From: Alphaproteobacteria bacterium
GTDB lineage: Bacteria; Pseudomonadota; Alphaproteobacteria; ATCC43930; CGMCC-115725
Reading direction: 5' to 3'
Assembly (NCBI GenBank): GCA_028871455.1
Contig: JAGWNF010000027.1
Location: forward strand, 1-33,061
DNA length: 33,061 nucleotides
Shown here piece after piece: positions 7,231 to 14,784 of this stretch. Within the stretch, counting starts at the first letter, position 1. Each line of letters begins with the position of its first letter. The position numbers and the translations under genes were made by a program. Under the pieces are notes generated by a model. The model saw only the letters and a program-made list of their open reading frames with translations, was not told the origin of the DNA and did no database searches.

Positions 7231-8043
7231 CTAATCGGACGATCGTTTCGTTCGCTCGTGACGTTTACGAAACGTCAGCACCAAAACGTCACGGAATGCG
7301 TTCAAGCCTGGATCCAAGGCATGAATCGGCGTGACGCCATGTAGAACGCGTTCGTCGTCTATAAAAACCGTGTCCAGCGGATCCGTGAGCGTGAACGCCC
7401 CGAGAGGTTCTGTCCGGCTATAAATTTGAGTGATGCCGCTGGCGACATTCCTTCGCCTTACCAGAACAACACAAACCCAGTTAACTCCATCGCGATGGAT
7501 GCCTTCCGGCGTTGGAAGTCCAGCGTGTTGCTGACTTGCCTCAATCCGAAACTGATGCATCTCGACGTGCCACACCTGCTGACCGTCGGTTTTAGTAGTA
7601 GTGTCGTCGAAAATATGCCTGCAAGTGGCGAGAAGGCGTTGCGTAAACGCATGCGCAGCGATCGTCTCGTAAACAGGCTCGAACCAGCGAATGATCCCAC
7701 CATTTAGCGGATTGTAGTCGCGGCTTTGATAATGCGGCTGGTGCGGCTCGCGGATGATTTTATCGCCGCAAATCTCGAAGGCGGCAAAGCGTCTGCGTCG
7801 GTATCGCCCGCCGTCGGCCATGTAAGTATCCTGGCCGAGATCATCCCAGCTTGCAGCGAAGGAGCCCCACTCATCCAACTCCGGCCCGGATAGGATGGGC
7901 AGCATGGTCTCTCGGGGACGAAAAGCATAGCCGTTTCGGAGAATCTCCTTGGCGATCTCGGCCAAGGTCGATGAAGCGGCGTCTGGTACGCGCATCGGCA
8001 CCGTCTCGTGGGCGCTCGTCGTTTGCTTGCTAGGATTGATCAT
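7231..8043 (-). CDS. 2OG-Fe(II) dioxygenase, L-isoleucine dioxygenase-like (PF10014)
   Basis: About 270 residues. The core shows PEGIHRDGVNWV with Fe ligands His183 and Asp185, the distal His235 in ERVLHGVTPI, and Arg251 in AFRDVLVLTF for 2-oxoglutarate. This is the pattern of the PF10014 (DUF2257) dioxygenases; characterised members hydroxylate free aliphatic amino acids such as isoleucine, and some oxidise methionine sulfur. The substrate here is unknown. The start used is the ATG giving MINPSKQ, which overlaps the end of the upstream PLP enzyme gene by 14 bases, implying translational coupling. An internal Met (MRVPDAAS, 7995) is another possible start. The IS element lies just downstream of its stop. 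Confidence 0.8.
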   Translation of the reverse strand: MINPSKQTTSAHETVPMRVPDAASSTLAEIAKEILRNGYAFRPRETMLPILSGPELDEWGSFAASWDDLGQDTYMADGGRYRRRRFAAFEICGDKIIREPHQPHYQSRDYNPLNGGIIRWFEPVYETIAAHAFTQRLLATCRHIFDDTTTKTDGQQVWHVEMHQFRIEASQQHAGLPTPEGIHRDGVNWVCVVLVRRRNVASGITQIYSRTEPLGAFTLTDPLDTVFIDDERVLHGVTPIHALDPGLNAFRDVLVLTFRKRHERTKRSSD

Positions 8044-9205
8044 CGATTTCGGCAAGACCACGAAAGCCTTGCGACAGATCGGCCCAAAGATCGTCTTCCG
8101 CTTCGAGGCCAACGGATAAGCGCAACAAGGTATCGCTGATTCCAGCAATGCGGCGGACTTCCGGGCTCAGGCACGAATGCGTCATGGTCGCCGGATGAGC
8201 GATCAAGCTCTCCACCCCACCGAGCGATTCCGCCAGCGTGAACAACTTGAGGGCGTCCACAAAGCGCCGGACGTCGCCGACATCACCCACAAGATCGAAG
8301 CTCAACATGGCACCAAATCCCGTCTGTTGGGCTTTGGCGATCGCGTGACCGGGATGGCTTTCAAGCCCTGGATAGTAGACCGCGCGCACGCGCGGATGCT
8401 GCCGCAGACGCCTTGCCAAAGCGGCCGCGGTCCGCTGCTGCGCTTCGATCCGTGGGAACAATGTGCGCAAACCGCGCAGGGTCAAGTATGCGTCGAAGGG
8501 TGCTCCGGCGACACCTGTAACATTCGCCCAATTGGCAAGGTTGGCGACATCGGTTTGGTTGGCCGCGATCACCGCGCCGCCGACTACGTCGGAATGCCCA
8601 TTGAGATATTTGGTAGTCGAATGGATTACGAAATCCGCCCCCAGAGTGAGCGGCATCTGAAGTGCCGGCGAGAGGAATGTGTTGTCAACGGCGAGCTTGG
8701 CGCCGGCCACGCGGGCGTGCGCGGCGAGCGCTCGGACGTCGGTAACGCGCATGAGAGGATTGCTCGGCGTTTCAACCAGGACGAGAGCGGGACGCCGCTC
8801 GAGGGCGACCGACAGAGACTTTTCATCGGTCTGATCGACGAAAAGGACGTCAAACTGTTGCCGCTCATGGCGGGCATTCAACAACCGATAAGTTCCAGCA
8901 TAACAATCATGCGGCGCGACGACGAGATCGGTGCGATTGAGTTGCGCGAGCAGCAGATCGATGGCCGCCATGCCGGACGACACCACGACAGCGCCGGCGC
9001 CTCCCTCCAACTTAGCCAGCGTATCGGCAAGCAAGTCACGGCTTGGATTGGCGGTCCGCGTGTAGTCATAACGCCGAGCCTGCTGAAAGCCCTCGAAAGC
9101 GAAGGTGCTGGACAGATAGACTGGTGGCGTTACCGCACCGAAAGCCGGGTCGGTCGCGATTCCATTTGTCACTGCGACAGTTTGGCGGGATCCGTTCTCG
9201 AACAT
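8030..9205 (-). CDS. Cys/Met metabolism PLP enzyme, cystathionine gamma-synthase-like
   Basis: 391 residues, full length for the trans-sulfuration family. It shows YDYTRTANPSRDLL near 46-59, VVVSSGMAAI (73-82), VETPSNPLMRV (144-154), the PLP-binding Lys199 in HSTTKYLNGHSDVVGG, and the C-terminal SLGGVESLIAHPATMTH. Such enzymes eliminate or replace the gamma substituent of O-acylhomoserine or cystathionine. The sequence most resembles cystathionine gamma-synthases (MetB), but gamma-lyases and other gamma-replacement enzymes share these motifs, so no symbol is given. Its end overlaps the downstream dioxygenase gene, suggesting the pair acts on the same amino acid rather than in general methionine synthesis. 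Confidence 0.88.
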   Translation of the reverse strand: MFENGSRQTVAVTNGIATDPAFGAVTPPVYLSSTFAFEGFQQARRYDYTRTANPSRDLLADTLAKLEGGAGAVVVSSGMAAIDLLLAQLNRTDLVVAPHDCYAGTYRLLNARHERQQFDVLFVDQTDEKSLSVALERRPALVLVETPSNPLMRVTDVRALAAHARVAGAKLAVDNTFLSPALQMPLTLGADFVIHSTTKYLNGHSDVVGGAVIAANQTDVANLANWANVTGVAGAPFDAYLTLRGLRTLFPRIEAQQRTAAALARRLRQHPRVRAVYYPGLESHPGHAIAKAQQTGFGAMLSFDLVGDVGDVRRFVDALKLFTLAESLGGVESLIAHPATMTHSCLSPEVRRIAGISDTLLRLSVGLEAEDDLWADLSQGFRGLAEIDDQS

Positions 9206-9414
9206 GATCGCCTCTCATCCAAAGTTCCGAGCGACGCCGATGGCCTGGCAAGCAGTCTGGCGTTGCCGTGGGCATGGTTGCGATAATGCGCTGCTTCCGC
9301 GTCAGACCGCAAAGCCACGCCTCGAGTCCATATCGGCATCAACAAGTTCAGCGCCTGCTGCCCATTCCCTTGTCCGAAGAGCAGCGACCGCCACTGGGAA
9401 CCCCCGATTGCTCT

Positions 9415-9648
9415 TCATCCTCCGTGTTGCGGCGGGGCGATTCGAGGACAGGAGCGCCTTTTCGTCCTCGGCCTACCATACAGCACGTACGGAATATCGG
9501 CGCGCGTAATGCCGATATCCGCCAGCGATCGGTCGTCCAGCGAATATAGTTCCGCAAAGGACCTCTGATGCCGGCGCCGCTGTGACAGTCGCTTCCAGAG
9601 ACAGCTTGCGTACCGAAGAAAAAGGGTGGGCGTGGAAATTCTCCTCAT
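9415..9648 (-). CDS. DUF1127 (YjiS-like) small protein
   Basis: 77 residues. The segment ELYSLDDRSLADIGITRADI is the DUF1127 signature, preceded by a basic stretch (LSQRRRHQRSF). DUF1127 proteins are small, Arg-rich and common in alphaproteobacteria; some take part in RNA turnover and phosphate or carbon metabolism in Agrobacterium, but the general role is open. The start is uncertain: the ATG used overlaps an AGGAG that would normally stand upstream of a start, yet no other in-frame start follows closely. Transcribed alone, about 200 bases upstream of the PLP enzyme start on the same strand. Confidence 0.78.
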   Translation of the reverse strand: MRRISTPTLFLRYASCLWKRLSQRRRHQRSFAELYSLDDRSLADIGITRADIPYVLYGRPRTKRRSCPRIAPPQHGG

Positions 9649-9930
9649 TGATATACCGAAAATATAGCTTCACGGATGGGAAGGCTGTCCTCGAGAATGC
9701 ACAAGCCAGCACGTTGGTATATGCATGACTCTCTCGGAGCCGGGGTGGGTCAAGGGAGCTTGAGCCACGTTCGACAGGCCGGTTGACTTAGCGTGCTGCA
9801 CCGAACCGGTGAGAATAGTCGCCACTTGATGTCTGACGGTGACGAACGCGTGCCTTCCCCAATCGCGCTCGCGATGGCGGTGGATGAACTTCGTTTCGCG
9901 CCAGCACCGCCCGCGGCAACCGGCGTGCCA

Positions 9931-11070
9931 TCAGCGAGCGAGCGCTGCCAGTTCCTTGCGCAAGTGCTTGCCGGCGGGCGTCAGGATGGCGACGAAATAG
10001 GCTTCGCGGAGCCGCCGTTGGGCGCGCGCGGTGCGGACATAGCCGCGGGCGCCGAGATGCAGCAACGCGGCGTGCGCCGCCTTGATCGCCCAATCGCCGG
10101 CGTCGACGCGCGATTGGAACACGCGGCGGAGGTAGTCGCGATCGGTTTCGAGCGGCGTGGCGCAGAGCGCTTCGGTCTCGCGCTCCAGCTTGTCGAGCGC
10201 TTCGGCGATCGGTTCGGCCTGCTCCGGCAGGTACCGATTGACGTGGCCGAGCGGGCGGGCGGCACGCTTGATCATTGCCAGACAGTCGCGCATCAGGCCG
10301 ATGGCGAGACCGTTCTGGAGCAAGATGAAGGTCGGGCGGATTTTCGGCACCAGCGCTTCGGCCGGATCGGCGAGGATACGCGCGTCGGGCACCAAACAAC
10401 CGTGGAGTGACACCGCCCAGGTGCGGGTGCCATCGAGCGCGGCGAACCGCGCACGTTGTCCGGCCCTGAGGTCTGCCATGCGGGTGTCGAGGAGTGCCAT
10501 GGCATGACCGCCCTCCTCGGTCGCGAATATGGCGCCGAAGACATGACCATCACCAAGATTAGAGACGAACGGTAGCTGACCGCTGACGCGATAGCCGCCA
10601 GCAACCTTGCGGCCCTTGAGGCTGATCGGCTCGATGCCGGCGAAGGCCTTCATCGGATTAGAGAGAGCGGTGCCGCCCAGCTGCTCACCACGGCCGACCG
10701 AATCTAGATAACGCCCACGCAAGGCTTCATTGGGAGTCACGGCGAGGTACCAGGCGCAGGCATCCTGGCACCACATGCAAAAGGCCGTGGCGCCGCATGC
10801 CTCGGCGGCAAGCGCGATGGCCCGCGTGGCGTCCCATAGCCCCACACCACCGGGTACGGTCGCGACATGCGCCGCATAGGCACCGGCGCCGCCGAGCCGG
10901 CGCAGCACATCCTCGGGGTAATAGCCATCGAGGTCGATGCGGACGGCGAGCGGCGCGAGCTCCTGCGCGACGATCGCGTGCAGGCGATCGAAGTCGACCG
11001 GCGGCATCTGTGCCGCCGGCCGGTGCGCTTCGGCCGCGGCCGAGGTCGCGGCCTGGCCGCTCATCGCCAT
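9931..11070 (-). CDS. Acyl-CoA dehydrogenase-like flavoprotein
   Basis: About 379 residues, somewhat long for the core fold. The N-terminal helical part (PPVDFDRLHAIVAQELAPLA), the middle beta domain (GGTALSNPMKAF, then KVAGGYRVSGQLPFVSNL) and the C-terminal helical bundle follow the acyl-CoA dehydrogenase order. The usual catalytic Glu context is not evident, and the family includes FMNH2-dependent monooxygenases such as DszC/SfnB-type enzymes, so oxygenation of a transported compound is possible. It starts four bases after the stop of the OsmC-like gene and is the last gene of the five-gene operon. The start is the first of two close ATGs (a second at 11064). Substrate unknown. Confidence 0.78.
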   Translation of the reverse strand: MAMSGQAATSAAAEAHRPAAQMPPVDFDRLHAIVAQELAPLAVRIDLDGYYPEDVLRRLGGAGAYAAHVATVPGGVGLWDATRAIALAAEACGATAFCMWCQDACAWYLAVTPNEALRGRYLDSVGRGEQLGGTALSNPMKAFAGIEPISLKGRKVAGGYRVSGQLPFVSNLGDGHVFGAIFATEEGGHAMALLDTRMADLRAGQRARFAALDGTRTWAVSLHGCLVPDARILADPAEALVPKIRPTFILLQNGLAIGLMRDCLAMIKRAARPLGHVNRYLPEQAEPIAEALDKLERETEALCATPLETDRDYLRRVFQSRVDAGDWAIKAAHAALLHLGARGYVRTARAQRRLREAYFVAILTPAGKHLRKELAALAR

Positions 11071-11074
11071 GCCG

Positions 11075-11599
11075 TTAGGCAAGATTGACGCTGACGGGCA
11101 CCGCATTGCGGAAGGTGCCGGTGACAGGCGACCAGCGCACTGCATGCGCCACCAACTCGTCGAGCGTCTTGCGGTCGGCGTCACCCTCGACATGCGCCCT
11201 GATGCGCACGGCGGTGAAACCGACGGGCTTCTCGTTAATATCGCCGACGCCCCAGACCGACGTGATGTTGATGTCGCCTTCGAGCTCGAGCTCGATGCGG
11301 CTCAGGTTGATGCCGCGATGAAGGGCGTTGGCATGGATGCCGACCGAGATGCACGAGCCGAGCGCAGCCAGCGCGGCTTCGGAAGGATTGGGCGCGGTGT
11401 CGTCGCCGAGCAGCGCCGGCGGCTCGTCGACGACGTGCGCCGGCAGGTTGCGGATATAGCTGAGATGACGGAAACGACCCTCCGCGACGGTGCGGCACTT
11501 GGCGGTGCGCACCTGGGTCGGATCGGCCTTGCCCTTGGCGGCGAGCTTTTCGAGGCCGTCCTTGTCGACCGGCGCCAGTCGGGTTTTCGTTGTCGTCAT
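11075..11599 (-). CDS. OsmC family protein lacking the second cysteine
   Basis: 174 residues of OsmC/Ohr type. The peroxidatic cysteine region is present as AALAALGSCISVGIHANAL (Cys83) on the long helix. At the place of the second, resolving cysteine, normally within a CPVS-like motif, the sequence reads AVRWSPVTGTF, with Trp instead of Cys; the only other cysteine is Cys35 near the N-terminus. OsmC and Ohr reduce organic hydroperoxides with both cysteines, so this protein probably does not work as a normal peroxidase; it could bind or transfer a sulfur compound. AAGGAGCAACGAC precedes the start. It sits between the permease and flavoprotein genes in one operon. Confidence 0.85.
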   Translation of the reverse strand: MTTTKTRLAPVDKDGLEKLAAKGKADPTQVRTAKCRTVAEGRFRHLSYIRNLPAHVVDEPPALLGDDTAPNPSEAALAALGSCISVGIHANALHRGINLSRIELELEGDINITSVWGVGDINEKPVGFTAVRIRAHVEGDADRKTLDELVAHAVRWSPVTGTFRNAVPVSVNLA

Positions 11600-11623
11600 G
11601 TCGTTGCTCCTTCTTGCTTGAGG

Positions 11624-12454
11624 TCAGTTTTCGGGATGCCAGGCGTAGCGGCGGATCAGCGCCAGGCAGCAGGAATCCATCGCGAATCCCAAGAGGCCGA
11701 TGAACAGGACGATCGCCGCCAGGTTGTCGTAGCGCAGCGTGTCGCGCGCATCGTTGATGGCGTAGCCCAGGCCGGACGTGACGCCGAGATATTCCGCCGG
11801 CACCAGGATGATCCAGGCAACGCCGAGCGCCAGGCGCACGCCGGTGAGAATGTCCTGCGCCACCGCTGGCAGGGTGATGCGCCAGAGCATGCGCGCCGGG
11901 CCGGCGCCGAGATTGCGCGCCACCTTGTGCCAGTTGGGATGCAGCTTGCGCAGGCCGTTGGCGGTGGCAAAGGTCACCGGCCAGACCGCGGCGGCGGCGA
12001 TCAGGAAGATGATGGCGCCATCCCAGGTGGCAAAGGCCATGACGGCGATCGGCATCCAGGCGAGCGGGCTGATCATGCGCAGGAACTGGAACGGCACATG
12101 GGTCATGCGCTGGAAGGCGCGGCTTCGGCCGATGGCGATGCCGACCGGCACGCCGATGAGCGTGGCGATCGCGAGGCCTTGGCCGATGCGCGACAGGCTG
12201 GCGAACGCCTGTGGCCAGATCTTGCCGCTGACGGCGAGATGAACAAGCGCGGCGATCGCCGGCGCCGGCGCGAAATCGCTGAACGCAACGGTGTCGGGAT
12301 CGGCGGCGACGATCGCGCCGCCCACCCACCAGACGCCGAGCAGAACGCCGATGCCGATCAGCGGATAAAGCAGCGTTACGGGCAGCCGCCAGCGCCGCGG
12401 CAGACGCGCGTCACGATCGGACGAGCCGGCGCGAGCGATGGTGATCTCGGTCAT
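11624..12454 (-). CDS. ABC transporter permease (SsuC/NrtB/TauC type)
   Basis: 276 residues with an N-terminal cytoplasmic tail, a first helix (VTLLYPLIGIGVLLGVWWVGG) and five further helices of a BPD_transp_1 domain. The coupling loop facing the ATPase is the region VARNLGAGPARMLWRITLPA, the EAA motif of the nitrate/sulfonate/taurine uptake class. The ATG overlaps the TGA of the substrate-binding protein gene as ATGA, so the two are translationally coupled; a longer open frame reaching further upstream only runs through that gene in another frame. It moves the substrate across the inner membrane with the ATPase and binding protein encoded upstream. Confidence 0.9.
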   Translation of the reverse strand: MTEITIARAGSSDRDARLPRRWRLPVTLLYPLIGIGVLLGVWWVGGAIVAADPDTVAFSDFAPAPAIAALVHLAVSGKIWPQAFASLSRIGQGLAIATLIGVPVGIAIGRSRAFQRMTHVPFQFLRMISPLAWMPIAVMAFATWDGAIIFLIAAAAVWPVTFATANGLRKLHPNWHKVARNLGAGPARMLWRITLPAVAQDILTGVRLALGVAWIILVPAEYLGVTSGLGYAINDARDTLRYDNLAAIVLFIGLLGFAMDSCCLALIRRYAWHPEN

Positions 12455-13674
12455 ATCGCGATGATCTCTTGGCGGCTGAAAGGATGCGCCGGGTCGACGC
12501 CGACCTGCTTCGGCCAACCCGGAAATTTCGCCAGCGCCGCGCGCACGTGGTCGTAATTGACCAGATCGCGGGCCACAAATTTCGGATCGAGGCCTTTGAG
12601 GAACGTGGTGTCGCCAGCAACCACGGTGTGGTTCATCGCCGTGACAACCAGCTCGGTGGCCGACGGATAGGGCCAGGGCTGGAAGTCGATGCGGTGGTTG
12701 TGCCACTGCGCCTCGTGCTCGATCGCATGCGTCGGACCGTAGAAGGCGGCGTCGTAATAGTTCATCGCGCGGTCGACGACATTGCCCGGCACCGGCAGAT
12801 AGGCCTTGCCGTCGGCGGAAAGGATCTCGGCCACTTCCTTGCGGTTCTGCGCGGCGTAGATCTCGGCGCGGACGATGGCGTTGACGATCTTCTGCGTCCA
12901 TTCCGGCCGGTGCTTGACGTCGTCCTCGTGCATGGTGATCACGCAGCAGGGATGGTTCTTCCAGATGTCGCCGGTGAAGCGCAGCATGCGCGCATTGGCC
13001 TTGATCTCGCCCAGCGCATTGAACGGCTCGGCAACGATGTAGCCGTCGATCTTGCGGGCGGCGAGGCCGGCGGTCATCTCCGGCGGCGCCATTACCTGGA
13101 GATTGCACTCGTCGGCCGCCAGCTTGACGGTTTGCGGCTTGATCACCGCCTTCACGCCGGATTTGCGCAGCGCCATCTGCAGCATGATGTTGTGGTTCGA
13201 GTACCAGAACGGCACGGCAATCTGCTTGCCACCGAGATCGGCAAAGCTCTTGATGCCGGTCTGGTGGCCGACGACGATGCCGGAGCCGTTGGTGTGGCCC
13301 CACGCCATGATCTTGGCCGGAATCTTGTTGTTGTAGCGCATCCACACCGGCACCGGATTGAGCAGGTGGACGACGTTGAAGCGGCGCGCGACAAAACCCT
13401 CGGCGATCTCGGCCCAGCCACGTATCAGCGTCGGCTTGGCGACCTTGAGACTCTCGTCGTCGAAATAGCCGTTGGCATGTGCCACCAGCAGCGAGGCGGC
13501 GTCGGTGATCGGCAGGTAGCCGATGCGTACCGTCTCGTCGTCGGCGGCCCGCGCGCGCTCGGGCATGGCGGCGGCGAGCGCGGCGAGACCGCCGGCTGCG
13601 AAATAATCCAGCAGGTCGCGACGCGAAACCCGCCGCAGCGCCGCCGCCGTCAGGGGAAAGTCATCGCCATCCAT
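12451..13674 (-). CDS. ABC transporter substrate-binding protein, Tat-type signal (CmpA/NrtA-like)
   Basis: About 407 residues. The N-terminus has a twin-arginine signal, SRRDLL at 17-22, followed by a hydrophobic Ala/Gly stretch and a likely cleavage after ARA near residue 43, so the protein folds before export to the periplasm. The mature part (VRIGYLPITDAASLLVAHANGYF) is that of nitrate/sulfonate/bicarbonate-type binding proteins. The start MDGDDFP is chosen because AAAGG lies nine bases upstream. The CmpA/NrtA resemblance does not fix the ligand: neighbouring OsmC and flavoprotein genes point to an organic, perhaps sulfur-containing, compound rather than nitrate. Confidence 0.85.
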   Translation of the reverse strand: MDGDDFPLTAAALRRVSRRDLLDYFAAGGLAALAAAMPERARAADDETVRIGYLPITDAASLLVAHANGYFDDESLKVAKPTLIRGWAEIAEGFVARRFNVVHLLNPVPVWMRYNNKIPAKIMAWGHTNGSGIVVGHQTGIKSFADLGGKQIAVPFWYSNHNIMLQMALRKSGVKAVIKPQTVKLAADECNLQVMAPPEMTAGLAARKIDGYIVAEPFNALGEIKANARMLRFTGDIWKNHPCCVITMHEDDVKHRPEWTQKIVNAIVRAEIYAAQNRKEVAEILSADGKAYLPVPGNVVDRAMNYYDAAFYGPTHAIEHEAQWHNHRIDFQPWPYPSATELVVTAMNHTVVAGDTTFLKGLDPKFVARDLVNYDHVRAALAKFPGWPKQVGVDPAHPFSRQEIIAI

Positions 13675-13716
13675 GAGCCGAGACCTTTCGTTTGCATTCC
13701 GCCACGGGCCGCGCAC

Positions 13717-14493
13717 CTAGATCGCCGCCGCATAGGTGGTGGGCGCCAAGCTGCGATCGGCGGTGTGGAAGAGATCAGCGAGACGCGCGCGGATACGGCG
13801 GAACTCCATGGTGTCGCGGTTGCGCACGCCGTCGATCGCGACCGCGACCTCGCCGACGATGCGGCCCGGCCGCCCGGCCAGTACGAGGACGCGATCGGCG
13901 AGCGTGACCGCTTCGTCGAAATCGTGGCTGACGATCACGACCGTGAGACCAAGACGGCGCGCGATCTCGCGCACTTCGCGCTGCAGATCAACCCGCGTCA
14001 GCGGATCGAGGCCCGAGAATGGCTCGTCGAGGAGCAGCACTTCGGGCTGCGGGGCCAGCGCGCGGGCGAAGGCGACGCGCTGCTGCTGGCCGCCGGACAG
14101 GCGTTGTACATTGGTGTCGGCCGATTCTTCGAGTTGCACGAGCTTGAGCAGCTCGGCAACGCGCGGCTTCGCGCCACGGCCGAGACCAGCGAAGTCGAGC
14201 CCGATCGCGATGTTTTGCGCCACGTTCATCCATGGATAAAGTGACGGCTCCTGGAACATCAGGATGCAGGCGCGCGTCGGCGCAACCACCGGCTTGCCTC
14301 CGACGAAAATCCGGCCGGCAGCCGGCCGCACGAAACCGGCGATGAGTTGCAAGAGCGTCGACTTGCCGCCGCCACTACGGCCGACCACGGCGACGATCTC
14401 GCCCTTGTCGACACCGAACGTGACGCTCTCGAGCACCGAGCGCGCTCGGCCATAATGATGTGCGAGACCTTCGACCTTAATGATGTGGAGCAT
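13717..14493 (-). CDS. ABC transporter ATP-binding protein (SsuB/NrtD/TauB type)
   Basis: About 258 residues with all ABC motifs in order: Walker A VGRSGGGKST (about 40-49), Q-loop FQEPSLYPW, signature LSGGQQQRVAFARAL, Walker B VLLLDEPFSGLD and switch His in IVSHDFDEAV. It drives the permease encoded downstream in the cytoplasm and is the first gene of the five-gene minus-strand operon; 42 bases separate it from the binding-protein gene. The start is the ATG giving MLHIIKVEG, where ABC similarity begins; an ATG 39 bases upstream is less likely. A perfect palindrome TGTGAATTCACA and an A+T-rich segment lie upstream and probably hold the operon promoter. Confidence 0.92.
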   Translation of the reverse strand: MLHIIKVEGLAHHYGRARSVLESVTFGVDKGEIVAVVGRSGGGKSTLLQLIAGFVRPAAGRIFVGGKPVVAPTRACILMFQEPSLYPWMNVAQNIAIGLDFAGLGRGAKPRVAELLKLVQLEESADTNVQRLSGGQQQRVAFARALAPQPEVLLLDEPFSGLDPLTRVDLQREVREIARRLGLTVVIVSHDFDEAVTLADRVLVLAGRPGRIVGEVAVAIDGVRNRDTMEFRRIRARLADLFHTADRSLAPTTYAAAI

Positions 14494-14537
14494 GATGCGG
14501 TCCACCGGCACCCACTGACGCGTTGACTGCAATAATA

Positions 14538-14549
14538 TGTGAATTCACA
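14538..14549. repeat. Perfect palindrome TGTGAATTCACA
   Basis: A 12-base palindrome 45-56 bases upstream of the ATPase start, where an operator would lie. Its half-site TGTGA recalls Crp-type sites, but the two halves abut without the 6-base spacer of a Crp site. Confidence 0.4.
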
Positions 14550-14752
14550 GCGATTCCCACAATGATAATGTCAAAATATATACATATAACACATTATTAG
14601 TGTATATTTGTGCGGCATTAAAAGCTGCCCAAAGGCGGCCCTGACCTAAAACAGTCTCTGCTACCGGCTGACTACGGCGGCGACGCCCGGCCGTCTGAAA
14701 ACGTCACTGACCAACGGCATACATAAACTTGTTTGAGCAGCGGGCTGGACAA

Positions 14753-14767
14753 GCGGCTTTTTGCCGC
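14753..14767 (-). terminator. Possible terminator hairpin after the nar operon
   Basis: On the minus strand GCGGC-AAAAA-GCCGC forms a 5-bp GC stem 17 bases after the TDT-gene stop, followed by TTGTCC rather than a T tract. It is a weak candidate for the 3' end of the nar transcript. Confidence 0.3.
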
Positions 14768-14784
14768 GACCGAATAGAATTCAC

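Larger units (their letters stand above)
14494..14784. promoter_or_regulatory. Promoter region of the ABC/OsmC operon
   Basis: A markedly A+T-rich stretch (about 14525-14615) in a GC-rich region. It contains the 12-bp palindrome TGTGAATTCACA at 14538-14549 and, about 20-60 bases further upstream, two imperfectly complementary A+T-rich arms (ATATATACA and TGTATATTTG). The left part is transcribed toward the ATPase gene. The right part holds a small hairpin just after the TDT gene stop. Transcription start not determinable here. Confidence 0.45.

Noticed and set aside
8177-9286. 369-codon plus-strand frame opposite the PLP enzyme gene
   Set aside because: No recognisable domain and fully antisense to a well-supported enzyme.
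11624-13345. A 573-codon minus-strand frame extending the permease far upstream
   Set aside because: The upstream half reads through the substrate-binding protein gene in another frame; the permease starts at the ATGA overlap at 12454.
10937-14244. Two very long plus-strand open frames (539 and 591 codons) antisense to the ABC/OsmC operon
   Set aside because: They run opposite to genes with clear domains, are rich in Arg, Ala, Asp and Gly, show no motif, and are the expected mirror frames of GC-rich coding sequence.
12451-14493. Reading the CmpA/NrtA-like transporter as a nitrate importer of the nar system
   Set aside because: The family resemblance is broad (nitrate, sulfonate, bicarbonate, others), and the operon contains OsmC and flavoprotein genes rather than assimilatory nitrate genes.
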